Source of the DNA: Onchocerca lupi
Lineage: Eukaryota > Nematoda > Chromadorea > Rhabditida > Onchocercidae
Reading direction: 5' to 3'
DNA length: 64,000 nucleotides
Assembly: GCA_028564675.1 (NCBI GenBank)
Contig: JAOVVO010000235.1
Coordinates: 1-64,000, forward strand
Made by a program: the position numbers and the translations under genes. Below the pieces are notes generated by a model, which saw only the letters and a list, made by a program, of their open reading frames with translations, searched no databases and was not told where the DNA came from. Each line of letters starts with the position of its first letter. Within the stretch, counting starts at the first letter, position 1. This document shows, one piece after another, positions 37,201-49,517 of the stretch.

Positions 37201-40200
37201 TCGGCGAATTGATGTGATATATTTCATCTTCACTATCATCATTAGTCTTATCAACAATACTCCTGAAAAACAAAAGAAAAAAAAAAAATAATATTTCTAA
37301 AATATAATCTGCACGATCTCAGACATAAAGGGAGTCAAAACCAAAGAAATATTTGATTTTTCCAATATTCTCTATCCAAAAAATATATCTTTTTATGCAG
37401 AAAGTAATAATTCTTTAAAGTGATATATTTGAATCATTTTAATATTTGACGAAGTGAAACGACTGCATAGATGGCGAATCGAAGTTACAGTTTAGTTAGA
37501 CTGTAATCCAAATTAAATCATAAAAACCAAAGACTCTTACTTCGAGGATGAAGACTGTGTTGCATCCGATGCCATATCATTACGCCGTTTTGGATAAACT
37601 TTATTCTTTTTTGCTAATTCATAAGCTTCATCACCATGAACCGATTTGATATGTTTTCTCAATGATGACGGATCTGTGTAACTTTTTACACAGTCATTTA
37701 TCATACATTGATAAGGTTTCTGGAATTATAAAGAGTACGGAATAAAGTTCGGTAAATGAGGCAAAAAAAAAACAACTAAAATTGAATCAATTTTTTGCAA
37801 CTATACATATATTTCATAAGAAACAAATCCCAACCTATGTCAATATTTTATCGTCAAAAAAAGAAAAACTTTATTCACCGTATCGGAGTGTGTGCGATTC
37901 TGATGCTTTGCACGATCGGATGCATTACTGAAAGCTTTGCCACATTCTGGAAACTCACATCGATATGGACGTTCTCCAGTATGTGTTCGCACATGTGTTT
38001 TTAAATTTTCCAATCGGCTGTATGATTTGTCACAACCAGGATACTAGAACAAATTTTTCAATAAATACACTATTTTTGAATAAGACCTTTTCTAACATTT
38101 TGCTATGAAATTAACAGCAACTTTGAAATCCTTTCCACATATTTTCGTTTCCAAAATTGGCAATTCTGAATAAAAGACAAATAGTCTAACTAACAAATCA
38201 GGAGTAAAAAAAGATTACAACTAACATTTTGGCTCAAAAATAAAACCAACAGATATGTTGGTATAGAAAACAATCAGTTCAGAATCCGAACGGTATGAAC
38301 TGGATGCTTCTATATATAACTGATTTTTAATTATATTCGGAGAACAACATCCAGTGGATGTAAAAATAAACATACCGTGCAAACATTAGGTTTTTCACCC
38401 GTATGACGTCTAACATGCACAACAAGCATATATTGAGCTTTAAATGCTTCTTCTCGTTTACAGCCTTCCCATAAACATGCATAAACTTTTGTTGTCTAAA
38501 AAAACGCTACTATTCAAAACTATAAAGGCTAAGAAATACTATCTATGCCATTTTACAATGTATATACAGGATTAATATCTTCCTAATTATCTTTGCAAAT
38601 TGTAACTTATCTTAAAAACAAAAAATATTTCTGAAATATAATTGATTTGTAACTTACTTCACATGATTTAACTGATGTACTCATAATAAATGCATTTTTT
38701 TATTTTATGAAATCGAAATCTATCGTCAGTATTCTCATTCTCTCACAAATTTACGGAGAATAATAAAGTTTTAAAACATGAATTTTTAACTAAGCTGCAA
38801 TTAGTTTTTGAAGAACAATTCCTTAACTGAAGAAAGCAAGAGATCGGAAAAGAAAAAATATTTCGAAAAAACCTGTTAAATATTTTAATTTCAAAAGAGG
38901 TACCTGGATATGAGTTGTAAAAACGTGATCCACTAAGAATTTTTGGCTCGTAAACTTTTTTTTACACCCTTTCCATTCGCATCTTAGATCTTCCAGTGTT
39001 TCAATGTCAACATTTTCAGCTGAATTACCCTCCGTCACAACGAGTGGGGCGGTAGTATTACGTGCATTCGACTTCACTGGATATGAATGATTTCTGAAAT
39101 TTTAAAGAGAACTACATCACTGAAATTTAAACATTTTTTTAAACGTTATTTACTATAAGATACATGAATTAAAAAAAGGTGATCAATAACAAAGAAAATT
39201 ATATCAACACATATACCAACTTTTCCTTTTGTGTAGCTGAAGATGATGGCTTTATAGTATGCCCATTAATGCTCGTTTTCTTAGGTATTTTTTGAGTATG
39301 ATGCACAACACCACCGTAATTCTGAATATGAGTGGTAATAATATGTTCGTTTTCAGCAGGTTTAACTGGTAATCTGAAAAAAAAAATCATCTCTTATGCC
39401 TCCAATTACTTCCAAGTTATGAAAAATTTCCGTCAGGGAGACGATAATATTTCAGTTTTATATCCAAATTTCAAATTAAGTAAATTACCTCCGATTAAGC
39501 ATATTGGAATTTATATTTTGTAACGTGTTTTGTAACGCAGGTTTCGGTTCATTTTCCTGAAAGACGTCCTATTAAGAATACGGTGTAAAAATTATAATTA
39601 AAAAATTTGTCCATATATGAACTTCATTCTAAAACATGAAATATAACTTATTTAGTAAATTACCTGAGAAAACCATTAAATCTTGCAGAAACGTAAAATA
39701 AAACATACTAAGTTATTGGTTTTGAGTGAATGTAAATGTTGCGCTTGTTCCATGGTATGTCGAAAATCACTGATAATTAATTGCGAATCAAACAAATTAG
39801 ATTCATTTTCTGTCATTAACGGTGCAGGTCTGATTAGCGTTGATTGCATTGAAGAGCCTGAGGAAGTCACCGATGTACCACTATCGGAAAATGTGTGCAA
39901 ACTACTTATTGAACGCTCATTTTTACGCTTCCGACTATATTCACTACCCAGCAATGAATCCAAAGCTAAGTCTGAAATTTATTTCATAACTTGAAAATTA
40001 CTGAAACATAAAACTTCTAGACTCATTTTAAAATGAAAAACTTCGTGTAGGATTTCCGAAAAAAACTGTTGAGAATTCAACTTCAAGAAGAAGAATCTTT
40101 AAAAAATATTTTTCAAGGTGGAAAAGAGAAGTTTTTTGTTTCTGAATAAATCAGTATTCACTTACATTCATGAAATAGACTAACATGGAATATATTATGT

Positions 40201-43200
40201 CCGTTGGAACAGTAAAAAGACAATTCAAAAAGTGTTGTTTGGAGAAAATTCATAAAAGTTAAGAAAAGTTATAATTAAGCAGTTCGAATTTAACGAACTT
40301 CCAGCTAAGTCAAATAAAACAATCTAACAGAAATGAAGTCGAGATATAACATAAATTTCTAACAGTGCTGCAAAAGTATTGTATTTGCTCGTAACAGCAA
40401 TAACACTTTTCTCTGCAAATTTTCAATTTATTGAATTCTTACCTTCCAAAGAAGATGAGGAAGAAATATTCGTGCTACGAATTCCAAACGGAGATAAATT
40501 AAGTGATGTACAGGACGAATAGGTTGGTGGAAGTGAATGAATTGGCGTTGCTAAATTTGTTGGTGCCATATGTGCATGCATACCCTGGCGATGATACGCT
40601 GCCATCAATACTTCCCTGAAACAAACAGAATTTTGAAAATAAAATTATTAAAAATCGACGATCCCTTACAATGTCTCATAGATAGTCGTCTGTAGTAAGC
40701 CGGAAAATTGACAATTGACTTCATCTTTATTGCATATATGCAATTAATCTAAAATCAATCCATGGCACCGACAAATTTGGCAATACATCTTTTTTTCAGT
40801 AAAATTTTCGAAAATTAAAAAACGATAATAAATAGCATGTATTTAAGTGTAAAAAACTGCGAATTTTGAACTCTGAATGAAGTATTCATTGACAACTGCA
40901 TAGGAAATATCTAAGTACCCTATGCATGAATACGAATATTCAGATCAATTTCAGCCTTTTAACAAGTTCAGATTCTCATATACATAAGAAAGAAGATTTC
41001 TTCTGTATTTCAAAGCAATGAATCTGGAACGATAAAATTAGCTTTAAGTAAGCATTTGTTATAGAAGATATTACAACATCCCTCTCATCTTCTTTTCATT
41101 TTTTCGATATGTTTATTCAACCATTTGTCAAGCTGTTTGTATTTTTATTTTTAGGCACTAATGTTGAAGGGAAAATGAAAATATTCCTCTAGTTAGAAGG
41201 ATGTTCTTATATCTTCTATGATTTTTACGAATGAATTTATAATTTGTCGAAATTGCTCTCTTTCTTTTTATTTTTAACACCTGAAGCTTTTAAAACTCAA
41301 AAAGACATTAATCTTCAGAAGAAAAATTTTCATTAAGGAAGTGCAGTGATACAGAATTTGCAATAGAAGAAAAAGAAATCTGATGCCTTCTCGAAATCAA
41401 ATAAAGATAAGTCGCAGAATCTGACCATTTTAATTTGAATTTTCATTGTTGAATTTACCGAAATAGGGATTCACACTGGAGTTGGCAGATTGTGCGATAT
41501 ATTCTTGTTACAATACATTAAGAGAGAAGATTAAACAGGCCTTCTGACATTAAACAGCAATAGCCAGAGCTTCAAACTGTGACAGAAATTCCCACTTTTT
41601 CAATCAATTTTCGAGAAGTTCTAAATTTCACTTCAACACAGATCACTACTCTCATCAATTATTCAATTATTTGTTTACATTCTTGTCATAGCCCATGGCC
41701 CGTCAAATAGCCACGCTATGCAATTCTCGTCCTACCAAACTGCGTTTATCCTAACTCCTATATGGGGCAAAAAGTTTGTCGTGTTAACAATTCCCGCACA
41801 TGATTGATTTTTTCGATAATTATATTCTTAAATATCTTACTTAGAATTTATTGGAATTAATCACTTGAAGGTATTTTTAGTAGACGCCCAATATAGTGGA
41901 ATTTTTTGATCAAAGAATAAAAATGATAAAACAATAATATAAAAATGATAGAAAATGATAAAATGATTTTACAATAAGAACTAGCAACATTCGATTGTCC
42001 AGCATAACACTTATTCCATTGATGACATGAATACATGATAATATCGAGTGTTAATTATTGCTAATTAATAGAAACTGCTAGAATTCTCTATTTCAACTAA
42101 CCATTTGATTAAGCATGCTAGCAACGGTTCAAAAGAGAATTTTAGACTTTAATTTGAAAAAACTGAACTTATAATATTCCTCTAATTATGAAAATTGATA
42201 ACAGATGTAATTTGCTTTATCAGCAACTAATAGTAGATGTATGCGACAATAAGAACATAAAATGGGAGATAATGATAATGGTATATTTTTCTTCGACATC
42301 TTTAATACTTCATTGCTCTCGATATTATGATACTTTATCATCTTCGATACCTTGATATTTCCTGATCTTCCTTCTTCAAATCTTCGACCTTTATGATCAA
42401 TTGCTTATCACATTTATCATCAACCACAAGATTTCTTGACAGTCTTTCGTCTCTTATCACAGAAATTAAAGAAAGAAGATATCTTCGATAACCTTTTTAC
42501 TTCCTTATCATACTTCATTAAGTTTCCTATTTTTTCCCAACGATAAATTTTACATATATATATAAATGGATAGATAGACATATAAATACGAATAGATTAT
42601 TTAGCAGAAACTTGTATTTTTTTTTTCTTTTAATTTTTCACCGATTTCATCTTCATCAGCAACATTACAGTATCTTTTGAGAACAGAATGACAAGAAATA
42701 TAATTGAAAAGAGAAATAACAGACGATCATTCGATTATCCTAATTGCTTTTGATGATGATAATGATAATGATGATACGATATTTGTCCTCTGAACAATGA
42801 TTAGTACTTGAATATTTATTCTACTATTTGATTTTACATATGATAACGTGTCTGATAAACTTATGGAACTTTCTCTTCTTCTTTTTTTTTTTTTCTTCTA
42901 TTTTCTCATTTGCTTAAATATATTGGAAAAATTGATGGATTTTAAAGTGCCAATTTAAAAATGCCATAAAATGATAGAAATAGGATGAAAATGGAAATAA
43001 AATGTCAAGTTATAAGAATGAGAAACGACTTGCTTTGCAAGGTCATCATCGATTGGTTGGTTTTATCAGGAGAGGAAAAGATGCGGGGATGAAATGATAG
43101 CATTATCGAGAAGTGCGAGAAGAAACTGATGAAAATGAAATATGAAATATTCCAAATTGATAATTATTTCAGAAATTCAAAAAATTAATATGCAAATGAG

Positions 43201-45266
43201 TATCATTATTGTAATGTACCAAGGGTGACCTTCAATTTATTATTCGAACCGTTTGAATATGAAATTGCAACTATCAAATAATTATCCAGAAATAATCATT
43301 TAAAAGGGCATAGGTTAATTGCTGTATTTTCCTATTTCTTGTTAGCTTCATAATTACTTTAAAGTTTATCATTTAATTGAAGAAAATCGATACGATACCA
43401 TTTCTGTTTCACTTGCTTTTAAATTTTTCAGAATATATCTTGTTGTGATTGTCTTCTGATATATTTTCACATCATATAAGATATTTAAATGGATTTGATG
43501 ATTTTTCGAAATTGAATTCAATCAATTGAATATCAAATTCATTAAATTGTTCCGAATTATTTTAAAAACTTTCGAATTATTTTAAAAACTGGTAGTACAT
43601 GGAAGTTATATTTTTCTTCTAGAAAAGTGAAATTTTAAAAATTTTCAGAAAATCAAAGCATCTTTTAAGCATCCATTCATCTATATGTAATAAATTTCGA
43701 TGAATGTTTCCTTTGTGGCAGCAAATTTAACAATATTCATAATTCATAACATAACTGTATATATATAGATATATGATCATTTGTCGCTTTTGGAAGGAAT
43801 AATTCTTGATGATCAATTAATCTTTATCATTACTTGGCTCAAAATTGCTATCAATTTAATGGCCAAAAAAAAAAAATATGAAATATTGTTCAACAAGCGC
43901 TTTTATCTTTATTTCAAATTAAATAAAATGATCGATATTTTAGAATATTCCCGCATTCTATTTGTACTTTGTTGCTCAAAATTAATCTTAGTTTATAGTT
44001 CGAAATATAAATAAATGCAATTTTTTTTAAAAAACTGAAATAAGTAATCTCGGCAAATTTTCTGATAAAAATTGGTGTTGAATTTATAATTAAGCGTTCG
44101 CTTAATTTTTCTCTTAAAATTTTTTGAAATTCAACAAAAAATACAAGTGAAAAAAGCAATTTTGAAAAAGTCTTTCTGAAAAAAAAAAAGAAAAAACGCA
44201 GTAAGCTTGTAAATTTACGATTTGCAATTAACTATTTGCTCATTTCTCGATCAGTCTGAGTCAAATGATAGCAATATTTCATTTTTTTTTTTTTTGTTAT
44301 GTAATTCAATAATTTAAATTAAAGTGGAAAGAGAAGGGCTGGGAAGGAAAAGGTAAAAAGAGACAAATCCTGTGGCCAAGGAAGAAACGGTAGAATTATA
44401 ATATTATAAATGATAAAAATACTAAAGAAATGAAGTAAGCTAAGAGAAATTTCCGCTCTACTAATTTCATAAAAAACGATTTAAAAATGATGAAAGTCAA
44501 AAACTAACTGTGATAAGCCAAAATGATTTGGGCCATAAAAAAATGGATTTGGTTGCGATGCCGCTACCGCAGCTGCTGCCGCTGCTGTTGCAGGACTTCC
44601 AAATGCTGCCGTTGAATCGCCATTGAAACATTGTACGGCAGCCATTGATGATAACGGATTGTGATTAGTAGCTGCTGCAGCTGCGGCTGCGGCTGCCGCC
44701 GCAACTTCAACAGCTCCGCCAGATTTCATGCTGTTTGCATGCTAAAATAAATAATATTTATGAAAATTATAAATTTAAATACGTTAGCCGTTTAAATATC
44801 AAATGCTCAAAAGTTGCAATTAACCTCGTCCAAATATTCAATTGTAAGTATGAAAGTAAAAAATATATTTATATGTATGTGTGTGTGTGTGTGTATTTTA
44901 ATGACAAAAATTATATTTTATGATTAATTTATGATCCCACCTATGACCTTATGGATATTGGTATTTGGATTAATTTATGACCTTATGAAAGTTGGCTAAT
45001 TGAATTTCAAGCCGTCATTTTATGAATTCATTCATTTATTTGATTTAATCAATTCTGATTAAAATTGTTTTTAGCATAAATAGCAAAATGACCTCACAAC
45101 TGGTCAGCAGCGGTGTGAAAGAGGAAAAAGTTGGTGACGAGAAGGCTGATCCATGTGCTGAAGATGATGATGATTGTTGAGATGATGGAATCGGCAAATA
45201 ATTAATACCGCTAACAGGAAACGGTGGAACTGAACCATATTCCAATGAAATGCTACCAACTTCCAT
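32076..45266 (-). CDS. tra-1: GLI-family five-zinc-finger transcription factor, TRA-1 ortholog
   Basis: Predicted exons: 45266-45093, 44741-44509, 40615-40443, 39971-39709, 39556-39489, 39373-39221, 39093-38904, 38495-38376, 38043-37879, 37719-37541, 37262-37159, 37078-36970, 36865-36678, 36513-36391, 36215-36101, 35951-35837, 35689-35581, 35338-35199, 34818-34639, 34258-33983, 32252-32076. This gives about 1117 aa, close to the long C. elegans TRA-1A form. Five C2H2 fingers span about residues 390-545. Their GLI signatures include EAFKAQYMLVVHVRRHTGEKP, YSRLENLKTHVRTHTGERP, FSNASDRAKHQNRTHS and YTDPSSLRKHIKSVHG. The N-terminal part is Ala- and Ser-rich. The C-terminus is acidic (QDLGNDDLFGDLAGMDPIV), as in an activation segment. 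In C. elegans TRA-1 is the nuclear terminal regulator that represses male genes; the same role here is inferred. Two joins are weak: the donor at 39221 and the one at 34639. The upstream frame is open before the Met at 45266, so the true 5' end may lie higher. Confidence 0.88.
32302..32364 (-). repeat. 27-bp inverted repeat in the tra-1 last intron
   Basis: Arms 32302-32328 and 32338-32364 with a nine-base loop. The single mismatch is A/C as plus-strand RNA but a U/G wobble as minus-strand (tra-1 sense) RNA, so the tra-1 transcript would form an uninterrupted 27-bp stem. It lies 50-112 nt upstream of the final 3' splice site. Confidence 0.9.
33107..33172 (-). CDS. tra-1: Candidate additional 22-codon tra-1 exon
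   Basis: On the minus strand an acceptor ATATTTCAG precedes an open 66-bp segment reading SRYGTDNFSVTDPHSSRL then QIEM, followed by the donor ATG|GTAATT. It is phase 0 at both ends, which fits exactly between the exon ending at 33983 and the last exon. Inclusion would raise the protein to about 1139 aa. It may be constitutive or alternative; transcript data would be needed to tell. Confidence 0.55.
33416..33465. repeat. 22-bp inverted repeat with four-base loop in a tra-1 intron
   Basis: TTGAGTTTTGCAT pairs with ATGCAAAACTCAA (13 bp). After one mismatch, GTCCTT pairs with AAGGAC, followed by a G/U (plus strand) and two more pairs around an AAAT loop. The structure is about 50 nt long and pairs slightly better on the plus strand. 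Confidence 0.85.
40616..44508 (-). other. 3.9 kb intron 2 of tra-1
   Basis: Joins TCACA|GTTAG to TTTCAG|G, rebuilding a Gln codon. Mostly AT-rich. A stretch near 41690-41820 is richer in GC but has no long frame. Near 42290-42500 there is a run of ATCTTCGA/GATATT-like pyrimidine-rich repeats, and near 43553-43596 a 21-bp tandem duplication. No nested gene was recognised on either strand. Confidence 0.55.
44872..44895. repeat. TG dinucleotide microsatellite in tra-1 intron 1
   Basis: TATGTATG followed by a TG run of about nine units. Just downstream (44943-44987) two TATGACCTTATG elements with the nuclear-receptor half-site TGACCT occur about 40 bp apart. Confidence 0.8.
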
Positions 45267-45802
45267 AATAATATCGGTTACCGTACCCTCAGTACAGTAA
45301 TCAATTCAGATCAAAAAAGTTTCTTAATAGAATGCGTCAATTCAATGTTTGTTACTGTAATACCATAATAACTGATATCGATTTTAACAAATGTAGAAAT
45401 GATTCCTGAAAAATATACAAAAATATTGGGATGACGGAAAAGAGAAAGAAAAAATTAGCGCAATATAGCAATGTTTGATTAATTTAAATTTATTAGTATG
45501 AATTAAAATTTTTTCAATTAATTGATCTTTTCATGAAATTATTAGGAAAAGAAAATTAGAGCAATGACTATCAACATAAGAATTGTTTAAATTTATCAAA
45601 AATTTCTCAATTAATTGATTATTCCATATAAAATTATTACATATTTCAGAAAACAAAAAAATTTGAAATGTCAGCTTAAATGTTTAAAAAATTTAATGAT
45701 TATGAAGAAGTAATTTTTTCCATCATACAAATTTATTATTTTCTATTCTAATCGTTAACACTGATAACTATCAATAATCATAAATAATCTTAAAAGAATT
45801 TT

Positions 45803-45854
45803 AGTTCGCATAAAATGACAACTTTTACAGAACTTTTGTCATTTTATACGAACT
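45803..45854 (-). repeat. 19-bp inverted repeat upstream of tra-1
   Basis: Arms 45803-45821 and 45836-45854 with a 14-base loop. There is one mismatch, C/A on the plus strand and G/U wobble on the minus strand, so the stem is continuous in a transcript of tra-1 sense. It lies 537 bp upstream of the predicted tra-1 start codon. Confidence 0.9.
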
Positions 45855-48548
45855 CAGAATCATTTCATTTCTTTTCAAATTTAAATTTTCACCTTGAACA
45901 AGCTATATCTACAGTAGTATATCAAAGAACTAGTTTTTTTTTTTTTTTTTTCTCAAAATTTTTACATAAAAATTGATCTTATTGCATCGAACATTAAGGC
46001 TTTTATGAGCAAATGTTGAATGATCTGATTTCGATGGTTTTAAATAATAGAAAAAGAAACGAAAAACTTTTTCAAAAAAAAAAAAAAAAACTTTTCTTCT
46101 TTCTTTTCATTTGTTCTGATCAAAATAATTTCAAAGAAACATAATTTAGGAATATTGTAAACTAATATTTTGGAGCATGAAAAAGCATAAAATTTTGGCT
46201 GTCTTTTTCATTTTGATATAAATTTTTCTTCTTTTTTTTGTTTTTTTTTTTTTTTTTGCGATTAAAAAATAGCTTTCTGCATAAATTGACTTTGAAATCA
46301 CTCCTTTAAATGATTTTTCTCATTCGTTATTCATCTCAAGTTTGGCTAACTAGGCCAATAGATAAAAGTCATAAATTTCTTTCCTTTCTTTTGTTTCTCT
46401 TAAATAAGCAGCAATTGCTATGATTGAAATATAAATATGCAAATTAGGAGAAAAGGACTGGAACTGGAAAAGATGATTTCATCTGAATAGAATAAATAAT
46501 ACTGTTCAAGCTAGTAGAAATTGGCCAGGAATATCGTTTCCTAAAAATAGCCTCAAATATTTACCCTTAAAATAGTCCATAAAAGAAAATCTATTATAAT
46601 ATTAATAAAATAATTCAATTAGACTAAACTTAATTAATTGAAAAATGCGCATATATGAATATGCAAATGAGATTTTATTGATTAAAATTTGAAAAATATT
46701 TCTCACATTGTATAATAAATGTTAAGAATATTTCGATGGGAAAAACATGAAAGAACAACAATATTTTCTCTGCTATTGTTGCTATTGCTGTAAAGGTGAA
46801 AAAAGAAAAGATGAAAATGTTGAATTTTTAAAAACAGAAAAAAAGAAAAATGAAAAAAAAAGAAAAAAAGCACATTTTTGATCTTTTTAAAAATCAATTT
46901 TTGAAATCATTTAGAAAACAAATAGAATATTTCGGAAAAAAAAATGAAAAAAGGAGAATCATACTGAAAAAGCATATGAAGAATGTAGGAAAAAATCGAA
47001 TACGGAATAAAAGATTGAAAAAAAGAAAGGTAAAGATTGGAAAATATTGGAATTAGATAAGTGAAGCAATAATTGTGATATAGAGAATTGAAAAATTTTT
47101 TGATAAATTTGGGATTATCAGTAAATTGCAAATTTTTTCAGAAATGATAGTATGAAAATATTGGAAGAAATAATTGAATAAATAAAGTAATAAAATGAAG
47201 AAAAGAAGGGAAAAAGTTGATTTTACAGAGAGATAAATCGATGTTAGCAATAATCAAAAGGAATAATTTTTTGAAGATGCATTCTGGCAAGAGAAGAAAT
47301 ATAATTTTTTTTTTTTTTTTTTTTTTTTCACCTTCAAAAGGAAACTTTTTAATTCGTTCATTTTGCAAGCGATCGATTCATTCAGACATTTATTTGATCG
47401 GTAAATGAATGGAGAAGAAATTATCATTTATTTGATAGACTGTTCAATAAATGAATTTTTTTTTTAAACTCAAATAATATATTTATCTATAAAAATGCAT
47501 AATGTAACCATGTTCTTTTCGTTTTTTTCGTTTTTTTATGAAAAAAAGGTGGAAAGAAAGATAAAGTACAATAGCATAAAATAAAAAGAATAGAAATAAT
47601 ATTTCAAAAGTAAAAAAAAGAAATTAAATTTCGTCGATCAGAGAAATATTTGAGAAAAAAATTGAAAATTTATTTGATTAATTTGCTTCCTTCTCTTTTC
47701 TCCTTAATATTCAATTACATATCAATAGAAAACTAATGATACTAAAATAATATGGTAATGATTGCATGTCAAAATATAATCTTCATGAATAGATAGATAT
47801 TTGTCTAAGTATATGATAAAGGTTGTAATTTATTTGAAGAAATGGATGATAATTTCATGCAAACTATGGCAAAAGTAAAATTTCGATGATAAAAAAAAAA
47901 AAAAAAAAGACAATCATTTTAATAGAATGAATAATAAATGATTAAAAATTCTTTTTTAAAAGGAAAAAAAAGAAGTTTACATGGAAAAGTTACATAAAAT
48001 CGATAAGTTTTATGAAATTTCTTGGAAATTTTATCGGTAACAGCAATTAAATTCCTTTTTTCTATATTCATTTTTTATCAATTTGAATTAATTTTATTCC
48101 ACTAAAGAACTAATATATTTTGGAATAGCTAAAATTTAACAGTTATTGTTAATATGGATTGATACATACGTACGTAAGTATATACACGTAGAACACACGT
48201 ACGTACGTATTCACACAAACATATATAATCATACATCTACAAAACGGCAACAGTTACGCTAATACGCAACACGAATTGTAACACTGTGATTTTTTAGTAA
48301 TTGCCAAAAATGACAGACAAATCGCAGAAATTGACTTTTAATTTTTCTGTCTCACAAGAATTACCGTACTCTAAAATGTTATCACTTGTGATTACGGTGT
48401 AAAAGAAAAGATAGCAGAGAGTTACATTTTACAAATAAAGAAATATGAGAAATGCAAAATTAAAATCGAAAATTTGGAATAATGATCAGCCTGTATTATC
48501 ATACCTTTAAAATATTCGTAAGGCCAACTATATTCATTCCTTGAAATC

Positions 48549-48605
48549 AATCATGTGAAATTAGATTAATCACGTAAAATCCGATCAATCACGTAAAGAT
48601 CAAAT
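48549..48605. repeat. Three 19-bp units with CACGTAAA motif
   Basis: Units at 48549-48567, 48568-48586 and 48587-48605 start AATCATGTGAAA, AATCACGTAAAA and AATCACGTAAAG. An inverted TTTTACGT follows at once. The units have constant length and lie about 0.9 kb upstream of the first visible wdfy-3 exon. They could be a cluster of protein-binding sites; this is inferred. Confidence 0.7.
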
Positions 48606-49517
48606 TTTACGTCAACTATTGCAACTTTCTTTTATAAGAAAATGAAAAATTGAAAAGTTATGCTTTGATTGAAATTGTCATTTGAGTGTAAATACATATT
48701 CACATACAATTATCTTTAATGAGGCCATTTCATGTCTTCCGATGATTTTTTAATGTGACATTATTCAGTAAAAATGACATTAAACATGATTGTACAATTG
48801 AATAACTTTTAAGGATTTTTTCTCAAAAAAATTAGCAAATTACACGTACGAGTGAAATGAGTTTTATTTTCAGACACATTTTAAACTTTTAAAATGCTCA
48901 AAAAAATTAGTCCTAGGTTTTAATTTAGCAAATTTTTCAATTGAATTCTTTAGAGTTAATCATTTTTTTAATCATCGAAAAGAAGAATTAGAAATTTGAA
49001 GTTAAAAGGAAGAAATAGGTCTGTCAAGATAATTTAATTTTAAAAGTCTGGAAAAAAAAAAAAAGAATTATTAATCAGAGAAAAGGGCGGAAAGAAAAAA
49101 CGAAAAAAAAAAAAAACAAAAATTATGTTGATTTCATGCCTTCTTTCGCTGAATTTCAATGTGAGCTCGAAATATATGTCTCCATTTGTCACCTCAATGT
49201 CTCTAATGTCTCCTTTTTGAGTTAAACTTTTAGAAGAGAAATTTCTCAGAAAAGAAAGGGAGAGAGAGAGAGAGAGAAAGAGAAAGAAAGATAAAATATG
49301 AAATTCTATGAGAAGAAAATGGAAAAAATTGATGTAAAAAAGTACAACAAAACAGCATGAATTGTGACGTAGTTTTTCTAGTTTTTTTCTTCTTTTTTTT
49401 TTTGTCTCTTTTTTTTTGTTCTTTTTTTTTTTTTTTTTTTTTTGTCCATATTTCTCTCTAAATTCAGAACACCTCTGTAAACTGCTATACTTTATTTTAA
49501 AACTGCTTTGTATTCAG

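Larger units (their letters stand above)
45267..49517. other. Head-to-head region between tra-1 and the first visible wdfy-3 exon
   Basis: 4.25 kb of very AT-rich DNA separating two divergent genes. It must hold the tra-1 promoter or 5'UTR and, if the gene model is complete, the 5' exons of wdfy-3, but I could not find the latter. Contents: an inverted repeat (45803-45854), A/T runs, purine-rich low complexity (46790-47060), an ACGT-rich microsatellite near 48168-48212, three 19-bp AATCACGTAAA-type units (48549-48605), and a GA run (49259-49280). Confidence 0.5.

Noticed and set aside
44510..44740. Alanine-coding GCN-rich segment considered as a CpG-like or transferred element
   Set aside because: It is simply the polyalanine part of tra-1 exon 2, with intact splice sites and phase.
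48307..48402. Short plus-strand frame (about 30 codons) preceded by TTTTTTAG, considered as a wdfy-3 5' exon
   Set aside because: No resemblance to the WDFY3 N-terminus, and the frame ends in a stop without a convincing donor.
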